A stretch of 64,000 bases of DNA, taken from assembly GCF_012999535.1 (NCBI RefSeq), contig NZ_JABBWV010000003.1:270439-334438 (forward strand), read 5' to 3'. The position numbers were made by a program, and so were the translations under genes. Shown here piece by piece: positions 23,779 through 34,532 of this stretch (within the stretch, counting starts at the first letter, position 1; every line of letters begins with the position of its first letter). Below the pieces are notes generated by a model that was not told where the DNA came from, did no database searches, and was given only the letters and a program-made list of their open reading frames with translations. This DNA comes from Microbispora sp. H11081 (GTDB lineage Bacteria > Actinomycetota > Actinomycetes > Streptosporangiales > Streptosporangiaceae).

Positions 23779-25842
23779 GTGGACAAGATCGGGCTGGGGG
23801 TCGCCGCGACCTTCACGGCCGAGCCGCTCGGGGACGCCCTGCGGTTCTGGCTCGCCGAGCTGGACGTCGAGGGCGATGTCGCCTTCGCTCCGTACGACCA
23901 GGTCTTCCCGTCGCTCCTCGACCCGGGCAGCGTGCTCGGCAGGGCCGGCGCCGTGGTCGTCCTCGTCCGCGCCGAGGACCTGGACGGGGACCTGGACGGG
24001 GACGCGCAGGACGGGCAGGACGAGCTGGACGCCGTGGTCGTCGACCTCGCCGCAGCGCTGCGGGCCTCGGTGCGCGCCTCCGGCGCGCCCCACGTGCTCG
24101 TCGTCTGCCCTCCCTCGCCTGCGCACGGCTCGCCCGAGGCCCACGCGCGCCTCGCGGCCGGGCTGACCCGGGCGTTCGAGGACGACAGGGCCGTCTCCGT
24201 GCTCACCTCCGCCGAGCCGTACGAGCCGGAGCCGGAGGCCGTCCACGACGCCTTCGCCGACCGGACCGGCAACGTGCCCTACACCGACCGCTACTTCGCC
24301 GCCCTGGCCGCCGCGGTCAGCCGCCGCCTGCACGCCGTGACCACCCCGCGTCCCAAGGTCGTCGTCGCGGACTGCGACGGCACCCTCTGGGACGGCGTGG
24401 TCGGCGAGGACGGCCCCGACGGCGTGGTCATCGGCCCCGAGCGGATGGAGATCTGGCGGGAGCTGGCCCGTCAGGTCGCCGCGGGCAGGCTGCTGTGCCT
24501 GTGCAGCAAGAACGAGGAGAGGGACGTCCGCGAGGTGTTCGCCAGGCATCCGGAGCTGCCGGTCGGCCTGGGCGACGTCACCGCGATGCGCGTCGGGTGG
24601 GAGGCCAAGCCGGACGCGCTGCGCTCGCTCGCCGCCGAGCTCCGTCTCGGGCTCGACTCCTTCCTGTTCCTCGACGACAGCCCGGTCGAGTGCGCCGAGG
24701 TCCGGGCGGGCTGCCCGGAGGTGCTGACGCTCCAGCTCCCGGCCGACGCCTCCGGGGCCGCGGCCTTCCTGCGGCACTGCTGGCCGCTGGACGTGACGTC
24801 GGTGACCACGGCCGACCGCGAACGCGGCCGGCGCTACCAGGAGGAACGGCGCCGCGAGCAGGCCAGGGACGAGATGTCCCTCGACGACTTCTTCGCCACG
24901 CTCGACCTGCGGGTGGCGATCACCCCGGCCGGTCCCGAGCACGAGGACCGGGCGGTCCAGCTCGCCGAGCGGACCAACCAGTTCAACCTCTCGGGGACGC
25001 GCCGGCTCGACGGCGACGAGAGGTTCGTCGTGGAGGTGCGGGACCGCTTCGGCGACTACGGCGTCGTCGGCCTCACCGACGTCCGGACGGAGGGCGACAC
25101 GCTGCGCGCCTGCGCGTTCCTGCTGAGCTGCCGGGCGCTCGGGCGCGGGGTGGAGCACCGCATGCTCGCGCACCTGGGGGCGCTCGCGCGGGAGCGCGGG
25201 CTGGCCCGGGTGGCCCTGGCCCACCGGGCGACCGAGCGCAACCGGCCGGCCAGGGACTTCCTCGCCGCCCTGCCGGTGACGGTGGAGCCGGACGGTGGCG
25301 AGATGGCCTGGCACGTGCTCGACGCCGGCGACGCCGCGGCCGTCGTCCACAAGCCGGGCCCTGCTGAGGAGAGGGCAGCGGGGCCCGTACGCACCGCCGG
25401 GCCGGCCGTTCCCGCCGGCTGGGCGGCCGTCGAACGGATCGCGACCCGGCTGACCGGCGCCGACGCGATCCTGGACGCCATGCGGGCGGCCCGCCCCGTG
25501 GCCGAGGTGGCCGGGGCGAGCCCCGTCGAGGCGACCGTCATGCGGTTGTGGGCCGAGCTGCTCGACACGGCCCCCGCCTCGGTGGACGACGGTTTCTTCG
25601 AGCTGGGCGGCCACTCGCTGCGGCTGGTGCAGTTCATGGCGAGGGTCCGCGCCGAGTTCGGCGTCGAACTGCCCTTCGACACGCTCTACACCACCTCGTT
25701 CACCGTGGCCGAGGTCGCCAAGGTGATCGAGGAGCGGCAGCTCGCCGACGCCGGCGACGAGGAGCTGGCCGGGCTGCTCGACGAGCTCGCGGGCCTGTCG
25801 GACGAGGAGATCGACGCCCTGCTCGACGCGGAGAACGGCTGA
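23779..25842 (+). CDS. FkbH-like HAD-IIIC glyceryl-loading protein with fused carrier domain
   Basis: 687 residues from a GTG with GGGAGG upstream. An N-terminal SGNH-like part (1-190) is followed by a HAD-IIIC phosphatase (about 195-370; DCDG at 198-201 in place of DxDN, then TLWDGVVGEDG) and a GNAT-like part (about 385-530, QFNLSGTRR). After a flexible linker comes a carrier domain with Ser613 in LGGHS. FkbH proteins take a glyceryl group from 1,3-bisphosphoglycerate, dephosphorylate it and load it on a carrier. Here the carrier is built in, and no genes for methoxymalonyl or hydroxymalonyl conversion are present. The C-terminus LSDEEIDALLD resembles the short linear motif that docks to beta-hairpin domains of downstream condensation domains. 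Confidence 0.93.
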   Translation: MDKIGLGVAATFTAEPLGDALRFWLAELDVEGDVAFAPYDQVFPSLLDPGSVLGRAGAVVVLVRAEDLDGDLDGDAQDGQDELDAVVVDLAAALRASVRASGAPHVLVVCPPSPAHGSPEAHARLAAGLTRAFEDDRAVSVLTSAEPYEPEPEAVHDAFADRTGNVPYTDRYFAALAAAVSRRLHAVTTPRPKVVVADCDGTLWDGVVGEDGPDGVVIGPERMEIWRELARQVAAGRLLCLCSKNEERDVREVFARHPELPVGLGDVTAMRVGWEAKPDALRSLAAELRLGLDSFLFLDDSPVECAEVRAGCPEVLTLQLPADASGAAAFLRHCWPLDVTSVTTADRERGRRYQEERRREQARDEMSLDDFFATLDLRVAITPAGPEHEDRAVQLAERTNQFNLSGTRRLDGDERFVVEVRDRFGDYGVVGLTDVRTEGDTLRACAFLLSCRALGRGVEHRMLAHLGALARERGLARVALAHRATERNRPARDFLAALPVTVEPDGGEMAWHVLDAGDAAAVVHKPGPAEERAAGPVRTAGPAVPAGWAAVERIATRLTGADAILDAMRAARPVAEVAGASPVEATVMRLWAELLDTAPASVDDGFFELGGHSLRLVQFMARVRAEFGVELPFDTLYTTSFTVAEVAKVIEERQLADAGDEELAGLLDELAGLSDEEIDALLDAENG

Positions 25843-25847
25843 CCCGC

Positions 25848-27122
25848 ATGGCGACGATGCTGCTGATCACCCACGGCACCAACGGCGACGTGCTCCCGTT
25901 CGTACGGATCGGGCGGGAGCTGGCCGATCGCGGCCACGACGTCACCGTCATCACGCACTCGTGGTTCGCCGACCGGATCGCCGCCGCGGGACTGCGGCAC
26001 CTGCCCATCGACACGGCGGAGGGCTACGACCGGCACCTGGACGACGCCCGGCGTTACATGCTCGACCCGCTGAAGGAACCGGAGGGCGTGCTCGCGCTCT
26101 ACCGGCGCAACGGCCTGTTCGAGCTGCTCGCCGACGAGGTCCGCATGATCGAGGCGCACTACCGGCCGGGCGACACCGTGGTGGTCGCCCGGCACACCTC
26201 GGGCATCGCCGCGCTGATGGCCGCCGAGCTCCGCGGGGTCCCGGTCGCGCTGGTGTCCGTCACGCCGCACCAGTACGTCTCGCTGCCGGTGCTCGCGAAC
26301 CTCTTCAGGCGCGTGCTCGGCGAGGGGTACGACGAGGTCTTCCAGTCGTTCGGCCTGCGTCCGGTCCGCGACTGGGAGGCGTACCTGACGACCGCCAGGA
26401 CACAGCTCGCGCTGTGGCCGGAATGGTTCGACGCCGCGGGCCAGCCGGCGCCGCGGGACGTCGTACGCTGCGGGTTCGTGCTCGGCGACACGGCGGAGGG
26501 GCCGGTCCCCGACTGGGCCGAGCCGCCCGTGCTGATCACCGGCGGCAGCGGCCAGGTGCTGCACGACCGGTTCTACGACGTCGCGGCGCAGGCATGCCGG
26601 CGGATCGGGCGGAAGGCCCTGCTGGTGAACCGGCACCCGGCGTTCCAGCCGGAGTCGCTGCCCGCCGGGGTCGAGTGGATGCGCTCGGCGCCGTTCGCCT
26701 CGTTCATGCCCCGGGTCGCCGCCGTCGTCCATCACGGCGGGATCGGCACCCTCGCCCGGGCGCTGTCGTCGTCCGTCCCGCAGGTGCTGCTCGCGCACGG
26801 CGTGGACCGGCCGGACAACGCCGAGCGGCTCGACCGCGCGGGCGTCGCGGAATGGCTTCCGGTGTCCCGGTGGAGCGAGGAGCGCACGGCCCGGCTGCTC
26901 GCGCGGGCGCTGGACGACGACGGATACCGGGAGCGGATCGCGCCGCTGGCGGCGGACGCCGCGTCTCAGGACGGCGTGCGCATCGCGGCGGATCACGCCG
27001 AGGCGCTGCTCGGCACTGACGCGATCATGAAGCGGCCGGACCCGCGGGAGCGGCTGGCGCGGCTCACGCCGGAGCAGCGGGAACGGCTGGCGCTCATGGC
27101 CCGAGCCCGGCGGAGCGGCTAG
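25848..27122 (+). CDS. GT1-family glycosyltransferase
   Basis: 424 residues; the ATG is 5 nt after the FkbH stop, with no clear ribosome-binding site, so coupling is likely. GT-B fold: N-terminal THGTNGDVLPFVRIGRELADRG, and C-terminal donor-binding motif HHGGIGTLARAL followed by the D(N)AERLDRAGVA stretch of UGT/macrolide-type transferases. It probably transfers a sugar from a nucleotide donor to the NRPS product or its glyceryl part. No nucleotide-sugar genes are nearby, so a common cellular donor such as UDP-glucose is suggested. An odd C-terminal tail (RLARLTPEQRERLALMAR) looks like the helix at the N-terminus of NRPS condensation domains. Confidence 0.92.
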   Translation: MATMLLITHGTNGDVLPFVRIGRELADRGHDVTVITHSWFADRIAAAGLRHLPIDTAEGYDRHLDDARRYMLDPLKEPEGVLALYRRNGLFELLADEVRMIEAHYRPGDTVVVARHTSGIAALMAAELRGVPVALVSVTPHQYVSLPVLANLFRRVLGEGYDEVFQSFGLRPVRDWEAYLTTARTQLALWPEWFDAAGQPAPRDVVRCGFVLGDTAEGPVPDWAEPPVLITGGSGQVLHDRFYDVAAQACRRIGRKALLVNRHPAFQPESLPAGVEWMRSAPFASFMPRVAAVVHHGGIGTLARALSSSVPQVLLAHGVDRPDNAERLDRAGVAEWLPVSRWSEERTARLLARALDDDGYRERIAPLAADAASQDGVRIAADHAEALLGTDAIMKRPDPRERLARLTPEQRERLALMARARRSG

Positions 27123-27199
27123 CGCGGGCCGCACGGGTGTTGCCCGGCGGCCCCGGGCTGGGCGACGATGGCGCCTGAGACGCGGAGAGTGAGGGCGCC

Positions 27200-28462
27200 G
27201 TGACCAATCCTTGGCTCGCTCTTGAATCCGGGGCCGACGCGGCCGAGCGCGCCGGTGAGCTGCGCCGGGCCCACGAACGCTTCCTGTCGGCAGGCGCGGT
27301 CGACGGGCCCGTACGCGCCGTGGTGGCGGAGTCGTGGCGGCGCTCGGCCCGTGCGGTGAGCCCGGACGCGCTGGCGCCGCTCGAACTCACCGACGCCGAA
27401 CTGGAGGACTACCGCGACGCGCACCCGCTGGCCCGGGTGCTGCCGCTGTTCCGCGACCTGCTGGGCGGCATCGCCGACGACGGGCGGCACCTGCTCGCGG
27501 TGTGCGACGCGGCCGGGCGGCTGCTGTGGGTAGAGGGCCATCGCGGGGCGCGGGCGCGGGCCGAACGGATGAACTTCGTCGCCGGAGCCCGCTGGGACGA
27601 GGCCCACGCCGGCACCAACGCCCCCGGCGTCGCGCTCACGGTCCGTCATCCGGTGCAGATCTTCGCGGCCGAGCACTTCGCCGTGTCCGCGCAGCCGTGG
27701 ACCTGCGCCGCCGCGCCGATCCACGACCCGCACACCGGCCGGCTGCTCGGCGCGGTCGACGTCACCGGTGGCGACAACCTGACGAGCCCGTACAGCCTCG
27801 CCCTCGTGCAGGCGGCGGCCCGTGCGGCGGAGGCGCATCTGGCCACCCTCCCCGCGCCGGATCTCGCGCGGGCGGTGACGCTCGCGGCGCTCGGCCGGGA
27901 CGACGCCGTCCTCGCCGAGGGCCCACGCCGCATCAGGCTCGGCCCGCGGCACAGCGAGATCGTCGTCCTGCTGGCCTGCCATCCCGAAGGGCTGAGCAGC
28001 GACCAGCTCAGCGCGGAGCTGTACGGCGGCCGCGCGCTGAACCCCGTCACGCTGCGCGCGGAGCTGTCCCGGCTGCGCCACCGGCTCGGGCCGCTGCTCG
28101 ACTCCCGTCCTTACCGGTTGCGGGTGCCGGTGCGGGCGGACTTCCAGGAGCTCGCCGGGCACCTGGCCGCCGCGGACGCGGAGGCCGCGCTGCGCGCCTA
28201 CCGGGGGCCGCTGCTGCCCGGCTCGGACGCGCCCGGCGTGGTCTGGCAGCGCCGCCTGCTGGACGACGGCGTACGCGAACTGCTGGTGACCCGGCGCGAC
28301 CCCGCGCTGCTCGAACGGTGGACGCGCGCGCCGTGGGGGAGGGACGATCTCTTCGCGTGGCAGGCGCTGCTGGCCGCGCTGCCCTCCGATTCCCCGGCGA
28401 GGGCGCGGGCCGCCCGGCGCGTACGCGATCTCGACGCGGAGTACGGGCTGCCGTTCGGGTGA
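27200..28462 (+). CDS. GAF-domain transcriptional regulator
   Basis: 420 residues from a GTG. A GAF sensor domain spans about residues 80-220 (LLAVCDAAGRLLWVEGH, NFVAGARWDEAHAGTNAPG, QPWTCAAAPIHDP). A C-terminal winged-helix-like region (about 250-310) follows, with HSEIVVLLACHPEGLSSDQL. This architecture is the actinobacterial regulator typically found with ALDH and DUF779 genes. The ALDH/DUF779 pair lies 1.4 kb downstream beyond one reverse-strand gene and is its expected target. The 77-bp gap and the different family separate it from the biosynthetic genes. Confidence 0.88.
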   Translation: MTNPWLALESGADAAERAGELRRAHERFLSAGAVDGPVRAVVAESWRRSARAVSPDALAPLELTDAELEDYRDAHPLARVLPLFRDLLGGIADDGRHLLAVCDAAGRLLWVEGHRGARARAERMNFVAGARWDEAHAGTNAPGVALTVRHPVQIFAAEHFAVSAQPWTCAAAPIHDPHTGRLLGAVDVTGGDNLTSPYSLALVQAAARAAEAHLATLPAPDLARAVTLAALGRDDAVLAEGPRRIRLGPRHSEIVVLLACHPEGLSSDQLSAELYGGRALNPVTLRAELSRLRHRLGPLLDSRPYRLRVPVRADFQELAGHLAAADAEAALRAYRGPLLPGSDAPGVVWQRRLLDDGVRELLVTRRDPALLERWTRAPWGRDDLFAWQALLAALPSDSPARARAARRVRDLDAEYGLPFG

Positions 28463-28468
28463 CGTCGC

Positions 28469-29653
28469 TCAGGTGATGTCGCGCAGCCAGCGCAGGGCGA
28501 CCGCCGCCGCCAGGCGGGGCGGCACGGTGCCCGCGCCGAGCCCGACGTCCACGAGCAGGTCGAACACCTCGGTGCGGCGGGCCGCGACGGCGATGGCCGC
28601 GTCGATGAAGCCGTGGGAGCGGGCGGCCAGGGCGAGCGCGTCGGTGGTGCGCAGGTGCCGCCCGAGCGCCCGGCGCAGCCCGCGCCGGTAGGCGCGGAGC
28701 GGGTCGCCCGGCGAACCGAGCGCGGCCTCGGCGGCCAGCCGCCCCGACAGCAGCGCGTAGTAGATGCCCTCGCCGGTCAGCGGGTTGATCAGGCTCGCCG
28801 CGTCGCCCGCGAGAAGCACACGGCCCGCCCCCGGCACCGGTCGCCCGGTCGACAGCGGCAGGTGGTGGGCGCGCAGGTCGCGCACCTCCCCGGGCGGGTG
28901 CTCCAGCAGCGCGGGAAGCAGCCGCGCCAGCCGCCCGTGCAGCACTTCGCGGCCCGGCAGCCCGGCCTCGCGCAGGCGGGGCAGCAGCAGGCCGTAGCCG
29001 ATGTTGGCCGTGCCGTCGCCCACGGGAAACGACCAGGCGTAGGCCGGCCACGCTTCGCGCTGCATGACGATGACCTGCACGTCGTCGTCGGGCGGCACGT
29101 CGGCGTACCCGCGCACCGCGATGGCGGTGTGCCGGTCGGGGCTCGGCGGGAGGCCGATCAGCCGCCGTACGGCCGAGTTGGCGCCGTCGGCGGCGACGAC
29201 GACGCGGGCGGAGATCGCGCCGTCGAGCCGGATGTGCCCGCCGTGAGCGGTCAGCGTGCGCACCCGGTGGCGGCGCACCTCCACACCGCGTGCCCGCGCC
29301 GCCTCGACCAGGCGGGCGTCGAAGACCCGGCGGGGGACGACGTGGTTGGGCCGCGCGACGGCGGCGGAGACGCGGGCACCGCCGGGGGCCGTCACCGCCA
29401 GCCGCGGCGTCGGCCGGTGGTCGTCGAGCAGATCGGGCAGCCCGAGCAGGGCGAGTTCCTGCCGCGCGTGCGCCGCGATGCCGTCGCCGCAGGCCTTGTC
29501 ACGCGGGAAGGCCGCCTGGTCGACCAGCAGCACCCGGCAGCCGGGATCGAGTTGCCTGGCCCGCAGCGCGGCGGCCGATCCCGCCGGCCCCGCGCCGACC
29601 ACCACCAGATCCCAGACGCCGTCCACACCGTCCACGCCGTACACACGCTCCAC
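28469..29653 (-). CDS. geranylgeranyl-reductase-family FAD-dependent oxidoreductase
   Basis: 394 residues from the GTG at 29653; nearby in-frame GTGs at 29644 and 29635 are alternatives. FAD-binding Rossmann motif [12 protein letters not shown] (about 17-28), the GDGI segment typical of the geranylgeranyl reductase group (RDKACGDGI), and the second FAD motif [19 protein letters not shown] (about 287-305) are present. Members reduce prenyl double bonds (menaquinone, carotenoid or archaeal lipids) or act as monooxygenase-like flavoproteins. The gene is convergent with the GAF regulator, with only 6 nt between stops, and divergent from the ALDH. The substrate is not evident. Confidence 0.88.
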   Translation of the reverse strand: MERVYGVDGVDGVWDLVVVGAGPAGSAAALRARQLDPGCRVLLVDQAAFPRDKACGDGIAAHARQELALLGLPDLLDDHRPTPRLAVTAPGGARVSAAVARPNHVVPRRVFDARLVEAARARGVEVRRHRVRTLTAHGGHIRLDGAISARVVVAADGANSAVRRLIGLPPSPDRHTAIAVRGYADVPPDDDVQVIVMQREAWPAYAWSFPVGDGTANIGYGLLLPRLREAGLPGREVLHGRLARLLPALLEHPPGEVRDLRAHHLPLSTGRPVPGAGRVLLAGDAASLINPLTGEGIYYALLSGRLAAEAALGSPGDPLRAYRRGLRRALGRHLRTTDALALAARSHGFIDAAIAVAARRTEVFDLLVDVGLGAGTVPPRLAAAVALRWLRDIT

Positions 29654-29830
29654 ACCGTCCAGCCTGCCACCGCCGCGCCGGAGTCCGGGGCCGCACACGG
29701 GGAAGGGGGCGGTAGTGGGCCCCGGAGTGGCGGAACACTGCGCGTGGAACACGGACGCAACGTCTCGGCAACGTGCCCGCAACTAACGTCCGGGGCGACA
29801 GACCCACACCCTGTCCGGGAGGTCCCCATC

Positions 29831-31353
<1,523 letters not shown>

Positions 31354-31354
<1 letters not shown>

Positions 31355-31734
31355 TGCCCGAGCCGTCCCGCGTGGACCTCACCCCCGCGGCCGCCGACCT
31401 GATCCGGCGGCTGCGGGCGGACCACGGCCCGCTGATGTTCCACCAGTCCGGCGGCTGCTGCGACGGCAGCGCCCCGATGTGCTACCCGGAGGGCGAGTTC
31501 CGCACCGGCTCGTCGGACGTGCTGCTCGCCTCGCTGACCGTGGACGGCCTGGACGAGCCGGTGACGTTCTGGATGTCGGCGAGCCAGTTCGAGCGCTGGC
31601 GGCACACCCATCTCACCGTGGACGTCGTCCCCGGCAGGGGGAGCGGCTTCTCCCTGGAGGCGCCCGAGGGCGTGCGCTTCCTCATCCGCTCCCGCCTGCT
31701 CACCGACGAGGAACGCGCCGTCCTCGACGCGTGA
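31354..31734 (+). CDS. DUF779 domain-containing protein
   Basis: 126 residues. The ATG at 31354 overlaps the ALDH stop (TGATG). The family signature FHQSGGCCDGSAPMCYP (three cysteines that could bind metal) is intact near residues 28-44. DUF779 proteins almost always accompany ExaC-type aldehyde dehydrogenases and are thought to be accessory factors, although the biochemical role is not established. Confidence 0.93.
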
Positions 31735-31745
31735 CGCGGCCGTGG

Positions 31746-33602
31746 TCAGCCGGGGGAGATCCCGTCGCGGGAGTTGCGGGTCTCCGCCGCGTCGAAGAAC
31801 GCCTGCGCGAGCGTCTGCCACTCGGCGGGGCCGTCGTAGAAGCCCGGCAGGGTACGGAACTCGGCGACCAGCCCGCCGCGCGTGTTCGCGCCGCCGCCCA
31901 CGTTGCCGGCCGGGACGGCGGGCAGCACCTGGACGACGGCGTTGCCCATGCGCCTGCCGCCGACTCCGGTGGGGTTGGGGAGAGGCTTGCCCGTGAGGGC
32001 GACCCCGGCGGGGCCGGCCGTCATGTCCGACAACGTGGCGGCGTCGGTGTCGCCGGGGGCCGCCGCGAAGACGTCGAGCGCCGCGAGTGGCGTGCCGATG
32101 TCGGCGGCTCTTCCCGTGGCGGTGAGGAGCGAGTTCATCAGGGCGGCCTGGTTGGCCGTGAAGTACGCCTGCTCGGCGGCGGTCATCCCGTAGGTGGTGA
32201 GGACGCTGTTCGGGCTCTTGACCAGAACGGGCGCGATGTTCTTGGCGGAGCCTCCGATCTGCCCCAGCGTCAGCGTGCCCCGGCGCAGGTAGAGCGCCAG
32301 GTGGGTGAGCCAGCCGCGCAGCCCGCGGAAGTTGCCGGCCTGCTGGCGTTGCGCCGTGGTGGCGGCGCTGTACGCCTGACCCGCCAGGGTTCGCCCGATG
32401 TCGACTGCCTCGTGGATGTGGGTCCTGATGTCGCGGTAGATGCTCTGCTCGGCCGGGTTCGTCACCCGGGACGGGGCGGCGTACCGCGAACCGGCGTACC
32501 ACTTCAGCAGGCTGTGGTATTCGCGCAGGTCGATGCCGATGTTGACCTGGACGCTGCCCTGGAGGTTGTGCTCCGGCAGGCGGATCGCCGGGTAGGCGCC
32601 GGTGTCGGTGTAGTCGAAGGGCCCCACGTTGACCGGGAGGGGCATCGCGCCGCCGAGCGCGGGGAACGCGCCGGCCCAGCGGGTGGTGAGCCCGTTGGTC
32701 TGCACGTCGATGGTGCTGACGAAGCCGCTGATGTTGGTCATGGCGGTGGTGAGCTGGGCCTGGCCGACCGCCGGGGGGTCCATGACGATCTCGATGATCG
32801 AGTCTCTGCTGCCCTGGCGGATCGGCCACCCCTTCCCCAGCGGCTCCGGTGGAAGCACGCGGTCGTCGTGGTCGGCGTCGACCCGGAAGCCGTTCGCGGG
32901 ATTGCGGATGGTGCCGTAGGTGACCGTGCCGTTCGTGTCCCGCATGCCGACCGCGGTGATGCGGTGCCCCTGCTTCTTCGCCATCCCCGCGACGTACTCC
33001 TTGGCGACCTCGGCCTTGATCTGCGCCACCTCGGCGGGGGTGAGCTTGTCGATGGGGATGGGCACCTCGATCTCCAGCCCGATCGCCCGCTGCAGGGCGA
33101 GGACGCCGCCGCCGCGTAGCCGCCCGCCGGCCCGCCGCGCCAGGAGCGCGCGGCCGGTGCCGAGGCCGGGCCGCTCACCCCTGACGAGGGCCAGCAGTTC
33201 CGCCGCGCAGATGTCCGCCATCGCCTCGTCCGGGTCGTCGGGGCGGCCGATGACGAGCCCGCGCGCCGTCCGGTGGGCGCGTACGCCGGCGGTCTGCTGG
33301 GCGACGTGCGTCGCCTCGTGGCACAGCAGCCTGAGCCCGCCGGGAGTGGTGGGGTCGAAGGCGCCGGACCGGAAGAACATCTCGCCCCCGGCGGTGAAGG
33401 CCCGCGCCCCCGTCGCGACCGCGAGCAGGTCGGCGAGGGGACCGGCGTGGTAGCGGGCCGCCGAGAAGTCGACCTCGAAGTACGCCGAGAACAGGCGTCG
33501 CAGCCAGCCGGGCACAAGCCTGCCACGGCCGTGGGCGGCGCGTATTCCCTCTTCCAGAACGGCGCGGGAAAGCGGTCGGGACGAATCGCGGGTAGCGGGC
33601 AT
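31746..33602 (-). CDS. DUF4157 (metallopeptidase-like) protein with amidoligase-like C-terminal part
   Basis: 618 residues from the ATG at 33602 (GGAG 6 nt upstream); an upstream ATG at 33662 lacks a site. The N-terminal DUF4157 domain (about 30-140) contains HEATH (95-99), a zinc-peptidase-like HExxH, preceded by FDPTTPGGLRLL. DUF4157 is frequent at the N-terminus of effectors linked to contractile injection systems, but no such genes are in this window. The long C-terminal region has GLEIEV (175-180), RVDADHD (240-246), EIVMDPP (271-277) and VQVNIGID. These spaced acidic motifs are reminiscent of the glutamine-synthetase-fold amidoligase family; this assignment is tentative. No signal peptide. 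Confidence 0.8.
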   Translation of the reverse strand: MPATRDSSRPLSRAVLEEGIRAAHGRGRLVPGWLRRLFSAYFEVDFSAARYHAGPLADLLAVATGARAFTAGGEMFFRSGAFDPTTPGGLRLLCHEATHVAQQTAGVRAHRTARGLVIGRPDDPDEAMADICAAELLALVRGERPGLGTGRALLARRAGGRLRGGGVLALQRAIGLEIEVPIPIDKLTPAEVAQIKAEVAKEYVAGMAKKQGHRITAVGMRDTNGTVTYGTIRNPANGFRVDADHDDRVLPPEPLGKGWPIRQGSRDSIIEIVMDPPAVGQAQLTTAMTNISGFVSTIDVQTNGLTTRWAGAFPALGGAMPLPVNVGPFDYTDTGAYPAIRLPEHNLQGSVQVNIGIDLREYHSLLKWYAGSRYAAPSRVTNPAEQSIYRDIRTHIHEAVDIGRTLAGQAYSAATTAQRQQAGNFRGLRGWLTHLALYLRRGTLTLGQIGGSAKNIAPVLVKSPNSVLTTYGMTAAEQAYFTANQAALMNSLLTATGRAADIGTPLAALDVFAAAPGDTDAATLSDMTAGPAGVALTGKPLPNPTGVGGRRMGNAVVQVLPAVPAGNVGGGANTRGGLVAEFRTLPGFYDGPAEWQTLAQAFFDAAETRNSRDGISPG

Positions 33603-33879
33603 ACGTGCTCCAGAATGTGGGGACGGTGGTGTTCCGGGCGGCCTACCGAGCATCGCGGCCACCTAGCCCGCCGTTACGAACCCGCAGTTCCGGGCCAGTT
33701 GGTGGATTTCGTGTAATCGTCATATTTTCGACGCACTTTTCCACGCAAACCGTCCCGTTTTCCTCGGAAGAATGGATTTAAGGCTGTGCCGGTAAGCCCT
33801 GGGGGGCAGGTGCAGGCGGCCGGAGGCATTTGAGATCATCGTGACCGTCCACGCCGGGACGTCGGGGAAGGGTTGCCGG

Positions 33880-34524
33880 ATGAGCGAGGAAACGAGTACG
33901 CCGTTCAGCGAGTGGCTGCGCTCGGAGAGCGAACCGGACTGGACGGCGGTGGTCACCCACCCCTTCGCCGAGGCGATCGGCCGCGGCACCGCCGACATGC
34001 GCCACTACCTGGAGCAGGACTTCCAGTTCGTGGACTCCTTCACGGCGTTGCTCGGCGCGGCGGTCGCCACGGCCGACGGCTTCGAGTCGCGGGTCGCCGT
34101 GGGCCGCTTCCTCGGGCTGACGGTCGCCGACACCGAGCGGGGCTACTTCCACCGCGCGCTCGCCACGCTCGGAGGTGATCGGAACCCGGCCGCCCTGGAG
34201 CCGGTGACGACCGAGTTCCGGGCTCTGATGGACGAGGTGCGCCGCGGGCAGGACTACCCGCTGATCGTGGCGGTGCTGTGCGTGGCGGAGTGGACCTATC
34301 TGGGCTGGGCCTCCAGGACCACGGAACCGCCCGAGGACTTCGTCCACCGGGAGTGGGTCGAGTTGCACAGCGGGCCGGAGTTCGAGGCGTGGGTGGGCTT
34401 CCTGCGCGGCGAACTCGACCGGCTCGGTCCCGGCCTCGGCGAGGACGGGCGGGCCCGGGTGCTCGACGTCTTCCGCCGGGCGACGGCCCTGGAGCGCCGG
34501 TTCTTCGACATGGCGCTCGGTTAG
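33880..34524 (+). CDS. TenA/thiaminase-II-like protein
   Basis: 214 residues from the ATG at 33880; a GTG at 33841 is an alternative. All-helical TenA-fold pattern: MRHYLEQDFQFVDSFTALLG (substrate-pocket helix), then the VLCVAEWTYLGWA helix carrying the equivalent of the TenA cysteine, and a terminal EWVELHSGPEFEAW (acidic residues). TenA hydrolyses thiamin breakdown products (aminopyrimidine salvage), but many TenA-like proteins have other roles. No TPP riboswitch or thiamin gene is nearby. The 277-bp upstream region (33603-33879) contains an AT-rich tract around 33715-33785 and no gene. Confidence 0.85.
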   Translation: MSEETSTPFSEWLRSESEPDWTAVVTHPFAEAIGRGTADMRHYLEQDFQFVDSFTALLGAAVATADGFESRVAVGRFLGLTVADTERGYFHRALATLGGDRNPAALEPVTTEFRALMDEVRRGQDYPLIVAVLCVAEWTYLGWASRTTEPPEDFVHREWVELHSGPEFEAWVGFLRGELDRLGPGLGEDGRARVLDVFRRATALERRFFDMALG

Positions 34525-34532
34525 GGAGATCG

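Noticed and set aside
23755..25614. Long minus-strand frame opposite the FkbH gene
   Set aside because: Shadow of the real gene; no family features, Gly/Arg/His bias only.
28613..29830. Upstream in-frame extension of the aldehyde dehydrogenase through the flavoprotein gene
   Set aside because: Translation there is Arg/Gly/Ala-biased noise. The ALDH ATG at 29831 has a good Shine-Dalgarno and the family's normal N-terminus.
33603..33879. TPP riboswitch upstream of the TenA-like gene
   Set aside because: No conserved TPP-aptamer core such as CTGAGA is present in the leader.
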